The position numbers and the translations under genes were made by a program. This document shows positions 13,180-19,537 of a stretch of 24,019 nt of DNA, one piece after another; positions within the stretch are counted from its first letter, which is position 1, and each line of letters starts with the position of its first letter. This DNA comes from a virus. Where the stretch lies: positions 1 to 24,019 of the IMG/VR virus record IMGVR_UViG_3300048838_000564. One strand, 5' to 3'. The notes beneath the pieces are model-generated. The model was not told the DNA's origin and did not search any database. It was given only the letters and a program-made list of their open reading frames with translations.

Positions 13180-13588
13180 GCCGACCAGCGACGGGAGGCC
13201 CCCGATGCCGAGTGAGCGCACGCCCTGCCCCGACTGCGGGCGCACTACCAGTGCCGACACGATCCACACCTGCTCGCCGCAGGGCCGGGAGCCGATTCGC
13301 GTGGAGGTGGAGCCGGTGTGCTTCGCCTGCGGGCTTGATGGGTACCGCAGGTGCCCCTATCAGGAGGGGTGCCCTGACCCCCTCCGCACCCTCTCCCCCG
13401 ACAGCTACTACGACCGGGTGATCCGGCTGGGGCTGGCTGACCTCGCAGTGCGGGAAGCGGCTGACGCCGGTAACGAAGCTCCGAGCGCCAGCGCGGCGGA
13501 CCTCTGGGACCGGAAGGCCACGGAGTACGAGCTCGCGTTGGCGTTGGTGCGGACGCACCCGGACCACAAGGCCGGGGGTGCCCGGTGA
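13172..13588 (+). CDS. Cys-rich zinc-finger-like hypothetical protein
   Basis: This encodes 138 residues from ATG 13172. An equally good start is ATG 13205 (127 residues), because both are preceded by the same GGAGG-CCCCCG-ATG junction. CPDC (19-22 of the long form) is followed by a Cys at 34. CFAC and C-x5-C further on (about 50-67) look like two zinc knuckles. The C-terminus is helical (AADLWDRKATEYELALALV). No family is recognised. Confidence 0.55.
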   Translation: MHEPTSDGRPPMPSERTPCPDCGRTTSADTIHTCSPQGREPIRVEVEPVCFACGLDGYRRCPYQEGCPDPLRTLSPDSYYDRVIRLGLADLAVREAADAGNEAPSASAADLWDRKATEYELALALVRTHPDHKAGGAR

Positions 13589-13860
13589 GCCGCCGTCGAA
13601 TTGCACTCATCGTGTGCGCGGTACTGGGTTACCTCGCTGTCGCGGTGGTCGTGGCGGCCGTGCAAGCGCGGCGCACCTGCCCGCCAGTGGGCAGCCCGCC
13701 GGGCTGGGCGCGGAGTGAAGCGAAGTGGAACCGGGATGGGGTGGTGGCTGCGGCGATTGCTTGGCCCATCAGCGCCCCTTTCATCCTGCTCGCTGAGGTC
13801 CGGGACAGGGCGAACCCGTCACTAGCCGCGTGCCCGGACCACCCGAAGGGAGGGGCGTGA
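13585..13860 (+). CDS. Two-segment membrane protein
   Basis: This encodes 91 residues from a GTG in a GTGA overlap. A basic start (SRRR) precedes a strong TM (about 5-26). A second hydrophobic stretch lies at about 52-70 (VVAAAIAWPISAPFILLAEV). Two cysteines lie in the polar parts. No family is recognised. Confidence 0.5.
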   Translation: MSRRRIALIVCAVLGYLAVAVVVAAVQARRTCPPVGSPPGWARSEAKWNRDGVVAAAIAWPISAPFILLAEVRDRANPSLAACPDHPKGGA

Positions 13861-14066
13861 TGGCACTTCGTGAACTGGACAAGGCGATCTTCGCCGTACT
13901 GGACGCCCTCTCTGCCGAGGTGGTCACGGGGCTGCGAGTCGCGGACGACGCGGTGGCCGCTCGCGGTGCTTACGTGAGCCAGTACCAGAACGCCGCGTCA
14001 ACCCTCCGTGACCGGATGCGGAATCTGGTTGACGCGATGGACGCAGAGGGGGCCCCCGATGCCTGA
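13860..14066 (+). CDS. Small helical protein
   Basis: This encodes 68 residues from ATG 13860 (TGATG overlap), with GGGAGGGG upstream; GTG 13857 would add one residue. It is nearly all helix (LDKAIFAVLDALSAEVVTGL; ASTLRDRMRNLVDAMDAEG). It ends EGAPDA, encoded by the recurring junction sequence. No family is recognised. Confidence 0.5.
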   Translation: MALRELDKAIFAVLDALSAEVVTGLRVADDAVAARGAYVSQYQNAASTLRDRMRNLVDAMDAEGAPDA

Positions 14067-14775
14067 CCGGACCACGGAGCACCCAAAGGAGGAGTGGATT
14101 GCCAGCGAATTGCGCGACCTCGCTCACCACCTGTACGGGCTGGGGCTCAATGCGCCCGGTGAGCAGATCGAGCGCCTGGCAGACGAGACCGACGAAGCCG
14201 CCCGCGAGGTGCTGGCGCTACGGGAGCGCGTGGCACAGGTGGAAGCCGAGCGGGATCATGTCGCAGGCTACTACGCTACCCTCAAGCGCGTACGGACCTG
14301 CTTCCCGCACCAGTTAGATGTTTGCGACGAGGAAAAGGGCGGGTGCCTCGTTTGCGAAAACGATGCTCTCGCCGCCATCGCACGGGAGGCGGTGGCGGAG
14401 ATCGAGAACGTCGGGCGCGGCTGGCACGCCTACGCGGTCGAGGAAGTCCAAGACCCGGAGTGGGGCGAATACGAACCGGGTGGCAACCTCCGCGCCCTCC
14501 GCGCCCGCCTCGACGCACTGGGGGGAGCGACGGGAGCTGCCCCGTTCAGCGCCGCGAGGCTGATGATTCCGAGCATGGCAGGGACGCGCATGGACCAAGC
14601 GTCACGTCGAGCCATGATTGAGACGTGGAAGGGAACTGAGCCCCCGGCCCGGTCGTCACGCGAAGCCGAGCTCCGCAAGCTCGTCGAGCACGCCATCGTG
14701 CAGACCAGCGCCGTGCTACCTGCCACCGCGGTGCTGCTCTCCGAGCGGCTCGATGAGATCGGGAGGGGGGCGTGA
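14059..14775 (+). CDS. Coiled-coil hypothetical protein with a Cys cluster
   Basis: This encodes 238 residues from ATG 14059, in the last of the recurring junctions. Residues 12-75 are a long charged helix or coiled coil (REVLALRERVAQVEAERDHV). Four Cys (CFPHQLDVCDEEKGGCLVC, about 91-109) may bind metal or form disulphides. Two helical regions follow. This layout recalls the ead/Ea22-like early proteins of lambdoid phages only in general shape. Confidence 0.55.
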   Translation: MPDRTTEHPKEEWIASELRDLAHHLYGLGLNAPGEQIERLADETDEAAREVLALRERVAQVEAERDHVAGYYATLKRVRTCFPHQLDVCDEEKGGCLVCENDALAAIAREAVAEIENVGRGWHAYAVEEVQDPEWGEYEPGGNLRALRARLDALGGATGAAPFSAARLMIPSMAGTRMDQASRRAMIETWKGTEPPARSSREAELRKLVEHAIVQTSAVLPATAVLLSERLDEIGRGA

Positions 14776-15131
14776 GCTTCCACGTGAACGCCGCCGGCGT
14801 ACTGGTTGGCGACGCTACCGAGTGGCGGGAATGGACCGGCAAGGGTCGCCAGGCGATCACCATCGGGCTCTGGGAGTGCGCGGACGGCTGGCGTCACTCG
14901 CAGCACCTGCGCTTCCCGAACGGGGGGTACAGCGCCGCAGCACTCATGCGCGACCCGGCCTTCCCCTCGAAGCACGATGCCCTTCGGTTCGCGGTCATCG
15001 AAGCGCGCGGCATGCTCAATGGTTCGCTGAGCTACGAATCGAAAGACCTCGGGTCTGCCGTGGCTTGGTTGGATGGGCTGATCACGGATCCCACGCAGGC
15101 TGACTTGTTCGCGGCGGGAGGTGGACGGTGA
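14772..15131 (+). CDS. Hypothetical protein
   Basis: This encodes 119 residues from a GTG in a GTGA overlap. It is mixed alpha/beta with a conserved-looking core (ITIGLWECADGWRHSQHLRF) and a C-terminal helix (GSAVAWLDGLITDPTQADLF). No motif is recognised. It is coupled to the HNH gene. Confidence 0.55.
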   Translation: MSFHVNAAGVLVGDATEWREWTGKGRQAITIGLWECADGWRHSQHLRFPNGGYSAAALMRDPAFPSKHDALRFAVIEARGMLNGSLSYESKDLGSAVAWLDGLITDPTQADLFAAGGGR

Positions 15132-15478
15132 AGCGGCTCGGCCAGATCAAGCGGAAGAGGCCCCTGCCCCGCTCCTCGGCTGCGCTCAAGCGTCGGAAGC
15201 GCCTCAAGGCAACCAACGCATACCACCGGAAGGAGTGGCGCGCCCTGGTGCGTCAAGTCCGTAAGCGTTCAGGTGGCGTGTGCGAGCTGCGGATCCGCTG
15301 CAATGGCGCACCAGCTCAGGGGGACCCTCATCACCACGGGTATGACGAGCGGTTCGTTGGCTGGCGCCGGCTGATCGTGCCGCTCCACGACCTCTCGGAC
15401 ACGTGCTACGAATGCCACAAGGCAGTGCACTCCGCACCGGGGACGCTACCGCCGATCGAGGAGGACTTCCTGTCATGA
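15128..15478 (+). CDS. HNH endonuclease
   Basis: This encodes 116 residues from a GTG in a GTGA overlap. A very basic N-terminus precedes the HNH core: C52-x5-C58, HHH at 68-70, then HDLSDTCYECHKAVH (87-101) with C93-x2-C96 and the final His. HNH nucleases encoded close to the terminase genes aid DNA packaging at cos sites in several lambda-like and HK97-like phages. Here it lies 1.2 kb before TerS, with three genes between. A homing endonuclease is less likely because it is embedded and coupled in the operon. Confidence 0.75.
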   Translation: MKRLGQIKRKRPLPRSSAALKRRKRLKATNAYHRKEWRALVRQVRKRSGGVCELRIRCNGAPAQGDPHHHGYDERFVGWRRLIVPLHDLSDTCYECHKAVHSAPGTLPPIEEDFLS

Positions 15479-15711
15479 CCGATAAGGAGGCGCGTGCAGC
15501 TGCACGCAACGCGCTCGGCCTGCGAGCCCGAGCCTACCGGAGCGGCGATACCTGTTTCGTGGCCAGGCATGAGGTGCTGGTGGGTGGCACCGGCTATCGG
15601 AAGGTCTACGGCTCGGGGCCGAGCTGGCAGGACGCGCTCTCTCAAGCCGAGCTGTCCTACCAGGCCATGCGCGCGAACCCGAACCGAGGGCTCCGTGATG
15701 AAGACGAATAG
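15475..15711 (+). CDS. Small hypothetical protein
   Basis: This encodes 78 residues from an ATG in an ATGA overlap. A helix (DKEARAAARNALGLRARAYR) is followed by a beta hairpin (FVARHEVLVGGTGYRKVYGS) and a second helix, alpha-beta-beta-alpha as in small dsRBD-like folds. That fold likeness is only an impression. It overlaps the next gene by 14 nt. Confidence 0.5.
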   Translation: MTDKEARAAARNALGLRARAYRSGDTCFVARHEVLVGGTGYRKVYGSGPSWQDALSQAELSYQAMRANPNRGLRDEDE

Positions 15712-15934
15712 GAGCGCCACGTTGCTGGCCGTGCCGGCTGGTACGATCGCAGGTCGCTGTCGCTCCTGCGAGTCGCCGATCTACTGGGTGAAGACAGCCC
15801 TAGGAAGGCGCATGCCTGTCACGATCGACGAGACCAGACCAGGGCACCGCATGCCCACCCTCGCTCTCGAAGGGGCCGGTATCGCGCACTTCGCCACGTG
15901 TCCGAACGCGAACGACTGGCGCAAGCCCCGCTGA
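15698..15934 (+). CDS. Small zinc-type hypothetical protein
   Basis: This encodes 78 residues from ATG 15698. CRSCESPIYWVKTALGRRMP (about 21-40) and a later FATCPNAND form a C-x2-C ... H-x3-C arrangement. Small proteins with C-x-x-C-x-x-x-I-x-W and a following G-x-x-M-P-V occur in actinophages and other high-GC phages. Their function is unknown. A 38-nt gap follows. Confidence 0.55.
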   Translation: MKTNRSATLLAVPAGTIAGRCRSCESPIYWVKTALGRRMPVTIDETRPGHRMPTLALEGAGIAHFATCPNANDWRKPR

Positions 15935-15972
15935 TCGCACGTAGCATCCACCCGCAGTGAGCAGGAGCACCA

Positions 15973-16506
15973 GTGTCGAGCCGAGGGAGCCAGCACCCAA
16001 AGCGAACCGATCGCACCGATCACCACCAGGTCACGCCCCATCAGCTGGTGACGCTGCTCAGGGCAGACCCGGCCCTGCGTCGTGCAGACCGCATCGGCAT
16101 CGGCCTATCGATGCACGCGGACGGATTCTCGACGCGCGACATCGCACGCGTAGCCTCGCTGCGGTGGTCCACGCTCGTCGAGATGCGACGGCTGCTCGGG
16201 CTGCCCCAGCGGCCGCGAGGCGCAGCTACGACCAACGTGCACAAGCCTGACCTCTACCCGCCTCCCCGCTCGCTCGTGCTGGCTGTCGCGGTCCTGGTGA
16301 GGACTGAAGACATCTGGACCGCCTCACGCCGACTCGGCATCGGCGAGATGACCGCGTATGGGATCCGGCGTGCCATCCAGTACGCGCTCGAGCTGCAGGC
16401 GGACCCTCAGGTGCCTCCTCAGTTCCGATGCCCTGAGTGCGAGCAGCGCGGCCCGCGGCACCCCTGCGCACACTGCGGTCACGAGTGGCTGCAGGACGCC
16501 GCGTGA
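15973..16506 (+). CDS. HTH plus C-terminal zinc-ribbon protein ahead of terminase
   Basis: This encodes 177 residues from GTG 15973, with AGGAG at 15963-15967, five bases upstream. One helix-turn-helix lies at about 47-75 (GFSTRDIARVASLRWSTLVE), and a second helical repeat at about 110-135. The C-terminal zinc ribbon is C153-x2-C156-x8-C165-x2-C168. It is likely DNA-binding. Its place before TerS suggests control of late genes or assistance in packaging initiation. It shares its ribbon spacing with the gene at 6049-6681. Confidence 0.6.
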   Translation: MSSRGSQHPKRTDRTDHHQVTPHQLVTLLRADPALRRADRIGIGLSMHADGFSTRDIARVASLRWSTLVEMRRLLGLPQRPRGAATTNVHKPDLYPPPRSLVLAVAVLVRTEDIWTASRRLGIGEMTAYGIRRAIQYALELQADPQVPPQFRCPECEQRGPRHPCAHCGHEWLQDAA

Positions 16507-16733
16507 TGCGCGCCACGAGGCATCCTGGGGGCTCACTGGGGCGCCCAGCGCCAACCGTTCCGGGTTGGAACGTTGTCGCGAAGTGCAACAACGTTGCGGC
16601 CTGCAACGTTCCAGCTTGTAACGGGTCCTCCCAGGCACCCCCACCGGGCGCGGGTAGCGGCGAGGCTCGGGCATTGTCCACACACCAAGTGTTGATAAGT
16701 AGGGGTCCGCTCCCGGTCGGTGTTGCCGTCTAA
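16506..16733 (+). CDS. Doubtful 75-residue ORF across the repeat region
   Basis: ATG 16506 overlaps the previous stop (TGATG), and TAA 16731-16733 overlaps the TerS ATG (TAATG), so it is placed like a real coupled gene. The product is low-complexity (NNVAACNVPACNG) with six Cys or Gly/Pro-rich stretches. Third codon positions look less GC-rich than in neighbours. The reading frame may be an accident of the repeat DNA, which is better read as a binding region. Translation through it could still deliver ribosomes to TerS. Confidence 0.3.
   Translation: MRATRHPGGSLGRPAPTVPGWNVVAKCNNVAACNVPACNGSSQAPPPGAGSGEARALSTHQVLISRGPLPVGVAV
16551..16697. other. Candidate cos/terminase-binding region
   Basis: Several copies of a palindromic AACGTT unit occur: GGAACGTTG (16567-16575), CAACGTTG (16589-16596) and CAACGTTCC (16604-16612). 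An interrupted copy CAACCGTTCC (16552-16561) also forms inverted pairs with the next (CGTTCC 16556-16561 with GGAACG 16567-16572). On the minus strand 16697-16685 reads TATCAACACTTGG, close to an IHF site. Lambda cosB also lies directly before Nu1, with TerS sites and an IHF site. The cos function is inferred. Confidence 0.5.
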
Positions 16734-17227
16734 TGGCTGAGCACATCATCCAGAAAGACCTCGCAACCCGGCTCGGGCTCGATGTTCGGCAGATCCGTCG
16801 CCTCGAGGATGCCGGGATGCCGACTCGCGTCCGCAAGGGTCGGAAGGATTACCCGTGGCCTGGGTCGCTCCACTGGTACCTCGATTGGAAGGTGCAGTCA
16901 GAACTCGCGCGGCGCGCGCCCGGTGAGAAGTCGGACCTCGAGACGCGCGAGCTCGCGGCCAAGGTTCGGCTCGCCGAGATCAAGGTCGCGGAAGCCGAAG
17001 GGAAGACCATTCCGGTGCCGATCGTGAATCGCCGGTTCGAGGTCATCCACCAGCAGACCGCCGGCGCCATCCGGGCTCTGCGGCAGTACGCCGGTGACTT
17101 CGTCGGTTTAACGACGCTCGCGGAAGCCACACTCCGCTGCGAACGCATTGCCAACGAGCTGCTCGCACGAGCGCGCGCGGACGATGAGGACGACGAAGAG
17201 CCACCAGCGGACCCGGCGGCGGCATGA
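16733..17227 (+). CDS. Terminase small subunit, Nu1-like
   Basis: This encodes 164 residues from ATG 16733 (TAATG). An N-terminal winged-helix DNA-binding domain (IIQKDLATRLGLDVRQIRRL ... MPTRVRKGRKDYPWPGSLHW) matches the Nu1 type. A helical part (LETRELAAKVRLAEIKVAEA followed by EGKTIPV) is characteristic of Nu1-family proteins. The tail is acidic (DDEDDEEPPAD). TerS binds cos/pac DNA and starts packaging with TerL. It directly precedes TerL, as in lambda. Confidence 0.85.
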   Translation: MAEHIIQKDLATRLGLDVRQIRRLEDAGMPTRVRKGRKDYPWPGSLHWYLDWKVQSELARRAPGEKSDLETRELAAKVRLAEIKVAEAEGKTIPVPIVNRRFEVIHQQTAGAIRALRQYAGDFVGLTTLAEATLRCERIANELLARARADDEDDEEPPADPAAA

Positions 17228-19152
17228 TCGCGCTCGTGGAGGAGGAAGTCGAGGAAGAGTTCACCGTCGAGGGTGCCGAGGAGCGGTGCCGTGACCTCGA
17301 CAGGGCACTCCGCCGCAAGATCTACCGGACCCAAGACTGGCTCACGACCAGCCAGTGGGCGGAGAAGTATCTCTGGCTCTCCCCGGAAGACACCGGCGAG
17401 TTGCTGAAGTACAAGCTCTCGCTCACGCCCTGGCATCGTGAGCCGATGGACGCGCTCGGCGACCTTCGGGTCCGCCGCGTCGTGCTCAAGTGGGCCAGTC
17501 AGACGGGCAAATCAACGCTCTACAAGGCGGACATGGGGGCACGGACCCACCAGCGACCCAGTCCGATGATCTACGTCTTCCCCCGTGTCGAAGACGCGGA
17601 GCTGTTCTCGAAGGAGCGGCTCGATCCGATGTTTCGCGACACCCCCATCCTCCAGGGGCTGATCAGCGACGCCACTCGCGACAAGCGCAATACGATGCGG
17701 CGGAAGTCGATTCCCGCTGGCTACATCGGCCTCGTGGGTTCGAACTCACCGGCCGCTCTCGCGGCACGGTCCTCACCGGTCGTGCGGGCCGATGAGGTGA
17801 ACCGCATGGCTGAGAGCGCGGGCGACGAGGGCGATCCGCTCGGCATCATCTTCCGCCGCATGGCGCGATTCGAGTTCAGCTCCTTTGCCGCCGCCTCCTC
17901 GCCGACGATCGAGGGCGCGTGCCGGATCACCTCGGAGTACGCCACTACGGACCAGCGTGAATGGTGGGTCCCCTGCCCCCACTGCGACGTGCCCCAGATG
18001 TTGCGCTTCGGTGGTCGCGACACGGAGTGGGGAATCAAATGGGTCTCCGGTCGGCCAGAGACCGCCGTCTACGTCTGTTGCCACTGCTCGAAAAGCATCG
18101 CTGAGCACTACAAGGCGGAGATGAACGCTGGCGCTGAGTGGGTACCGCAGGTTCCCGACATGCTCGACCGAGGGTACTGGCTGAATGCGCTGGTGAGCCC
18201 CTTTGCGGGAGCCAGGTGGCCCCGGCTCGTTGCCGAGTTTCTGGAGAAGAAGGCCGACCCAACGAAGCTGCAGGGCTTCGTCAACACGGTCCTGTGCGAG
18301 ACCTGGCGCGAGGACGGGGTGCAAGCGTCCGAGGAGGAATTGCTTGAGCGCCTGGAGGCCTATGACCCGTCCCTCTCCGATGAGGCGAGGCCCATACCAG
18401 CTGGCGCGGCGATCATCACACGATCTGTGGACGTGCAGGATGACCGTCTCGAGACGGCCGTGTGGGCCTTCGGCGCCGACGACGAGAGCTGGCTCATTGA
18501 CTACGACTACATCCCCGGTGATCCCGGTACCGGTACGCCGTGGCGCGAACTCACCGATATCCGCGCCCGGACCTACCGTCATGCGAGCGGGCATGAGCTG
18601 AAGCCGTTCGCCACCTTCATCGACTCCGGCGGTCACCACACTCAGATGGTCTACCGGTACGCCAAGCGCTACATCCGGGACAACGTCTGGGCGATCAGGG
18701 GCGTCGAGGGTGAGGGTGCGCCCATCCTGGGCAAGCCCAGCCGGAACAACTCGGCGAAGGTCACCGTGTATGCCGTGTCGAGCTTCAGCGGCAAAGAGAC
18801 GTTCCTGAAGCGGTTGATCAAAGTCACCGAACCAGGACCCGCCTTCGTGCATCTCCCCCACTGGCTGGAAGGGGAGCAGCTCCGGCAGTTCGGGAATGAG
18901 CAGCTGGTGCCGCGGTTCGTCAACGGCCGCCTCAAACGCGTCTGGGTCCGCAAGGGCCCCAACGAAATGATCGACCTTGCCGTGTACGCGCTCGCCGCCC
19001 TGCAGCTGCTGGGTGAGAAGAAGCTCGCGGAGCTCGGCGCCGTCGCCCAGTGGATGATGGACAACCCGCCCAATCCGGCCAATGGCTCCACCTCTGAGGT
19101 GGTGCCGAACGTTCCGCGTCGCCGGGTCCGTTCCGCGGGGGTGCAGGTGTAG
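17224..19152 (+). CDS. Terminase large subunit, lambda gpA family
   Basis: This encodes 642 residues, the expected length for gpA. The ATPase carries a Walker-A-type loop ASQTGKS (91-97) and a Walker-B-type PVVRADEV (185-192). A Cys motif (CPHC 251-254 with C285/C286/C288) is common in this family. The C-terminal nuclease has metal-binding Asp in SVDVQDD (Asp403) and FIDSGGHH (Asp467). It cuts concatemers and pumps DNA into the prohead with TerS and the portal. It overlaps TerS by 4 nt. Confidence 0.95.
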   Translation: MIALVEEEVEEEFTVEGAEERCRDLDRALRRKIYRTQDWLTTSQWAEKYLWLSPEDTGELLKYKLSLTPWHREPMDALGDLRVRRVVLKWASQTGKSTLYKADMGARTHQRPSPMIYVFPRVEDAELFSKERLDPMFRDTPILQGLISDATRDKRNTMRRKSIPAGYIGLVGSNSPAALAARSSPVVRADEVNRMAESAGDEGDPLGIIFRRMARFEFSSFAAASSPTIEGACRITSEYATTDQREWWVPCPHCDVPQMLRFGGRDTEWGIKWVSGRPETAVYVCCHCSKSIAEHYKAEMNAGAEWVPQVPDMLDRGYWLNALVSPFAGARWPRLVAEFLEKKADPTKLQGFVNTVLCETWREDGVQASEEELLERLEAYDPSLSDEARPIPAGAAIITRSVDVQDDRLETAVWAFGADDESWLIDYDYIPGDPGTGTPWRELTDIRARTYRHASGHELKPFATFIDSGGHHTQMVYRYAKRYIRDNVWAIRGVEGEGAPILGKPSRNNSAKVTVYAVSSFSGKETFLKRLIKVTEPGPAFVHLPHWLEGEQLRQFGNEQLVPRFVNGRLKRVWVRKGPNEMIDLAVYALAALQLLGEKKLAELGAVAQWMMDNPPNPANGSTSEVVPNVPRRRVRSAGVQV

Positions 19153-19192
19153 GTCTGTTGTTGCCCGATCCCTCGCCCCGCATCGTGGCACC

Positions 19193-19537
19193 ATGTCGAG
19201 CGCCTCGAGCGGACCCATCCTGATCCATCGCCAGCGGCTGGTGAAGCTGCAGCAAGCTGTATCGCTGCTGCTGCAGGACGTCGCGTCTGTGGAATTCGAA
19301 GGGACAGCCTACGGCTCCGCGCAGCTGCCTACGCTCTACGCCCTGAGCGAGCGCCTGCAGGTCAAGGCCGCGATCGAGGCGATCGAGGCGGGCAACCAGT
19401 CCTACGCGATCAACGGGATGACCTACACGCGCGGGGACCTCCGCACGCTGTATGACCGGGATCGCCAGCTCGAGGCGAAGGCCGGTCGCGCTGCCCGTGG
19501 TGGTATTGGGATCCGCTTTGGGGTGCCGGTCCAGTGA
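19193..19537 (+). CDS. Head-tail joining protein in the gpW position
   Basis: This encodes 114 residues from ATG 19193, after a 40-nt gap without an obvious ribosome site. Helices (RQRLVKLQQAVSLLLQDV) and INGMTYTRGDLRTLYDR followed by a helix resemble gpW-like connectors, where a strand pair sits between helices. Position between TerL and portal is exactly that of lambda W. Lambda W is shorter (68 residues), so the N-terminal 50 residues are extra. Called by position more than by sequence. Confidence 0.65.
   Translation: MSSASSGPILIHRQRLVKLQQAVSLLLQDVASVEFEGTAYGSAQLPTLYALSERLQVKAAIEAIEAGNQSYAINGMTYTRGDLRTLYDRDRQLEAKAGRAARGGIGIRFGVPVQ

Noticed and set aside
15128-15478. HNH homing endonuclease or intron insertion
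   Set aside because: Coupled by 4-nt overlaps on both sides and near the terminase. No interrupted gene or intron boundary is seen.
17773-19218. Long open frame on the minus strand opposite TerL
   Set aside because: It is antisense to a clear terminase gene. GC-rich third positions keep the opposite strand open, and the product shows no recognisable domain.
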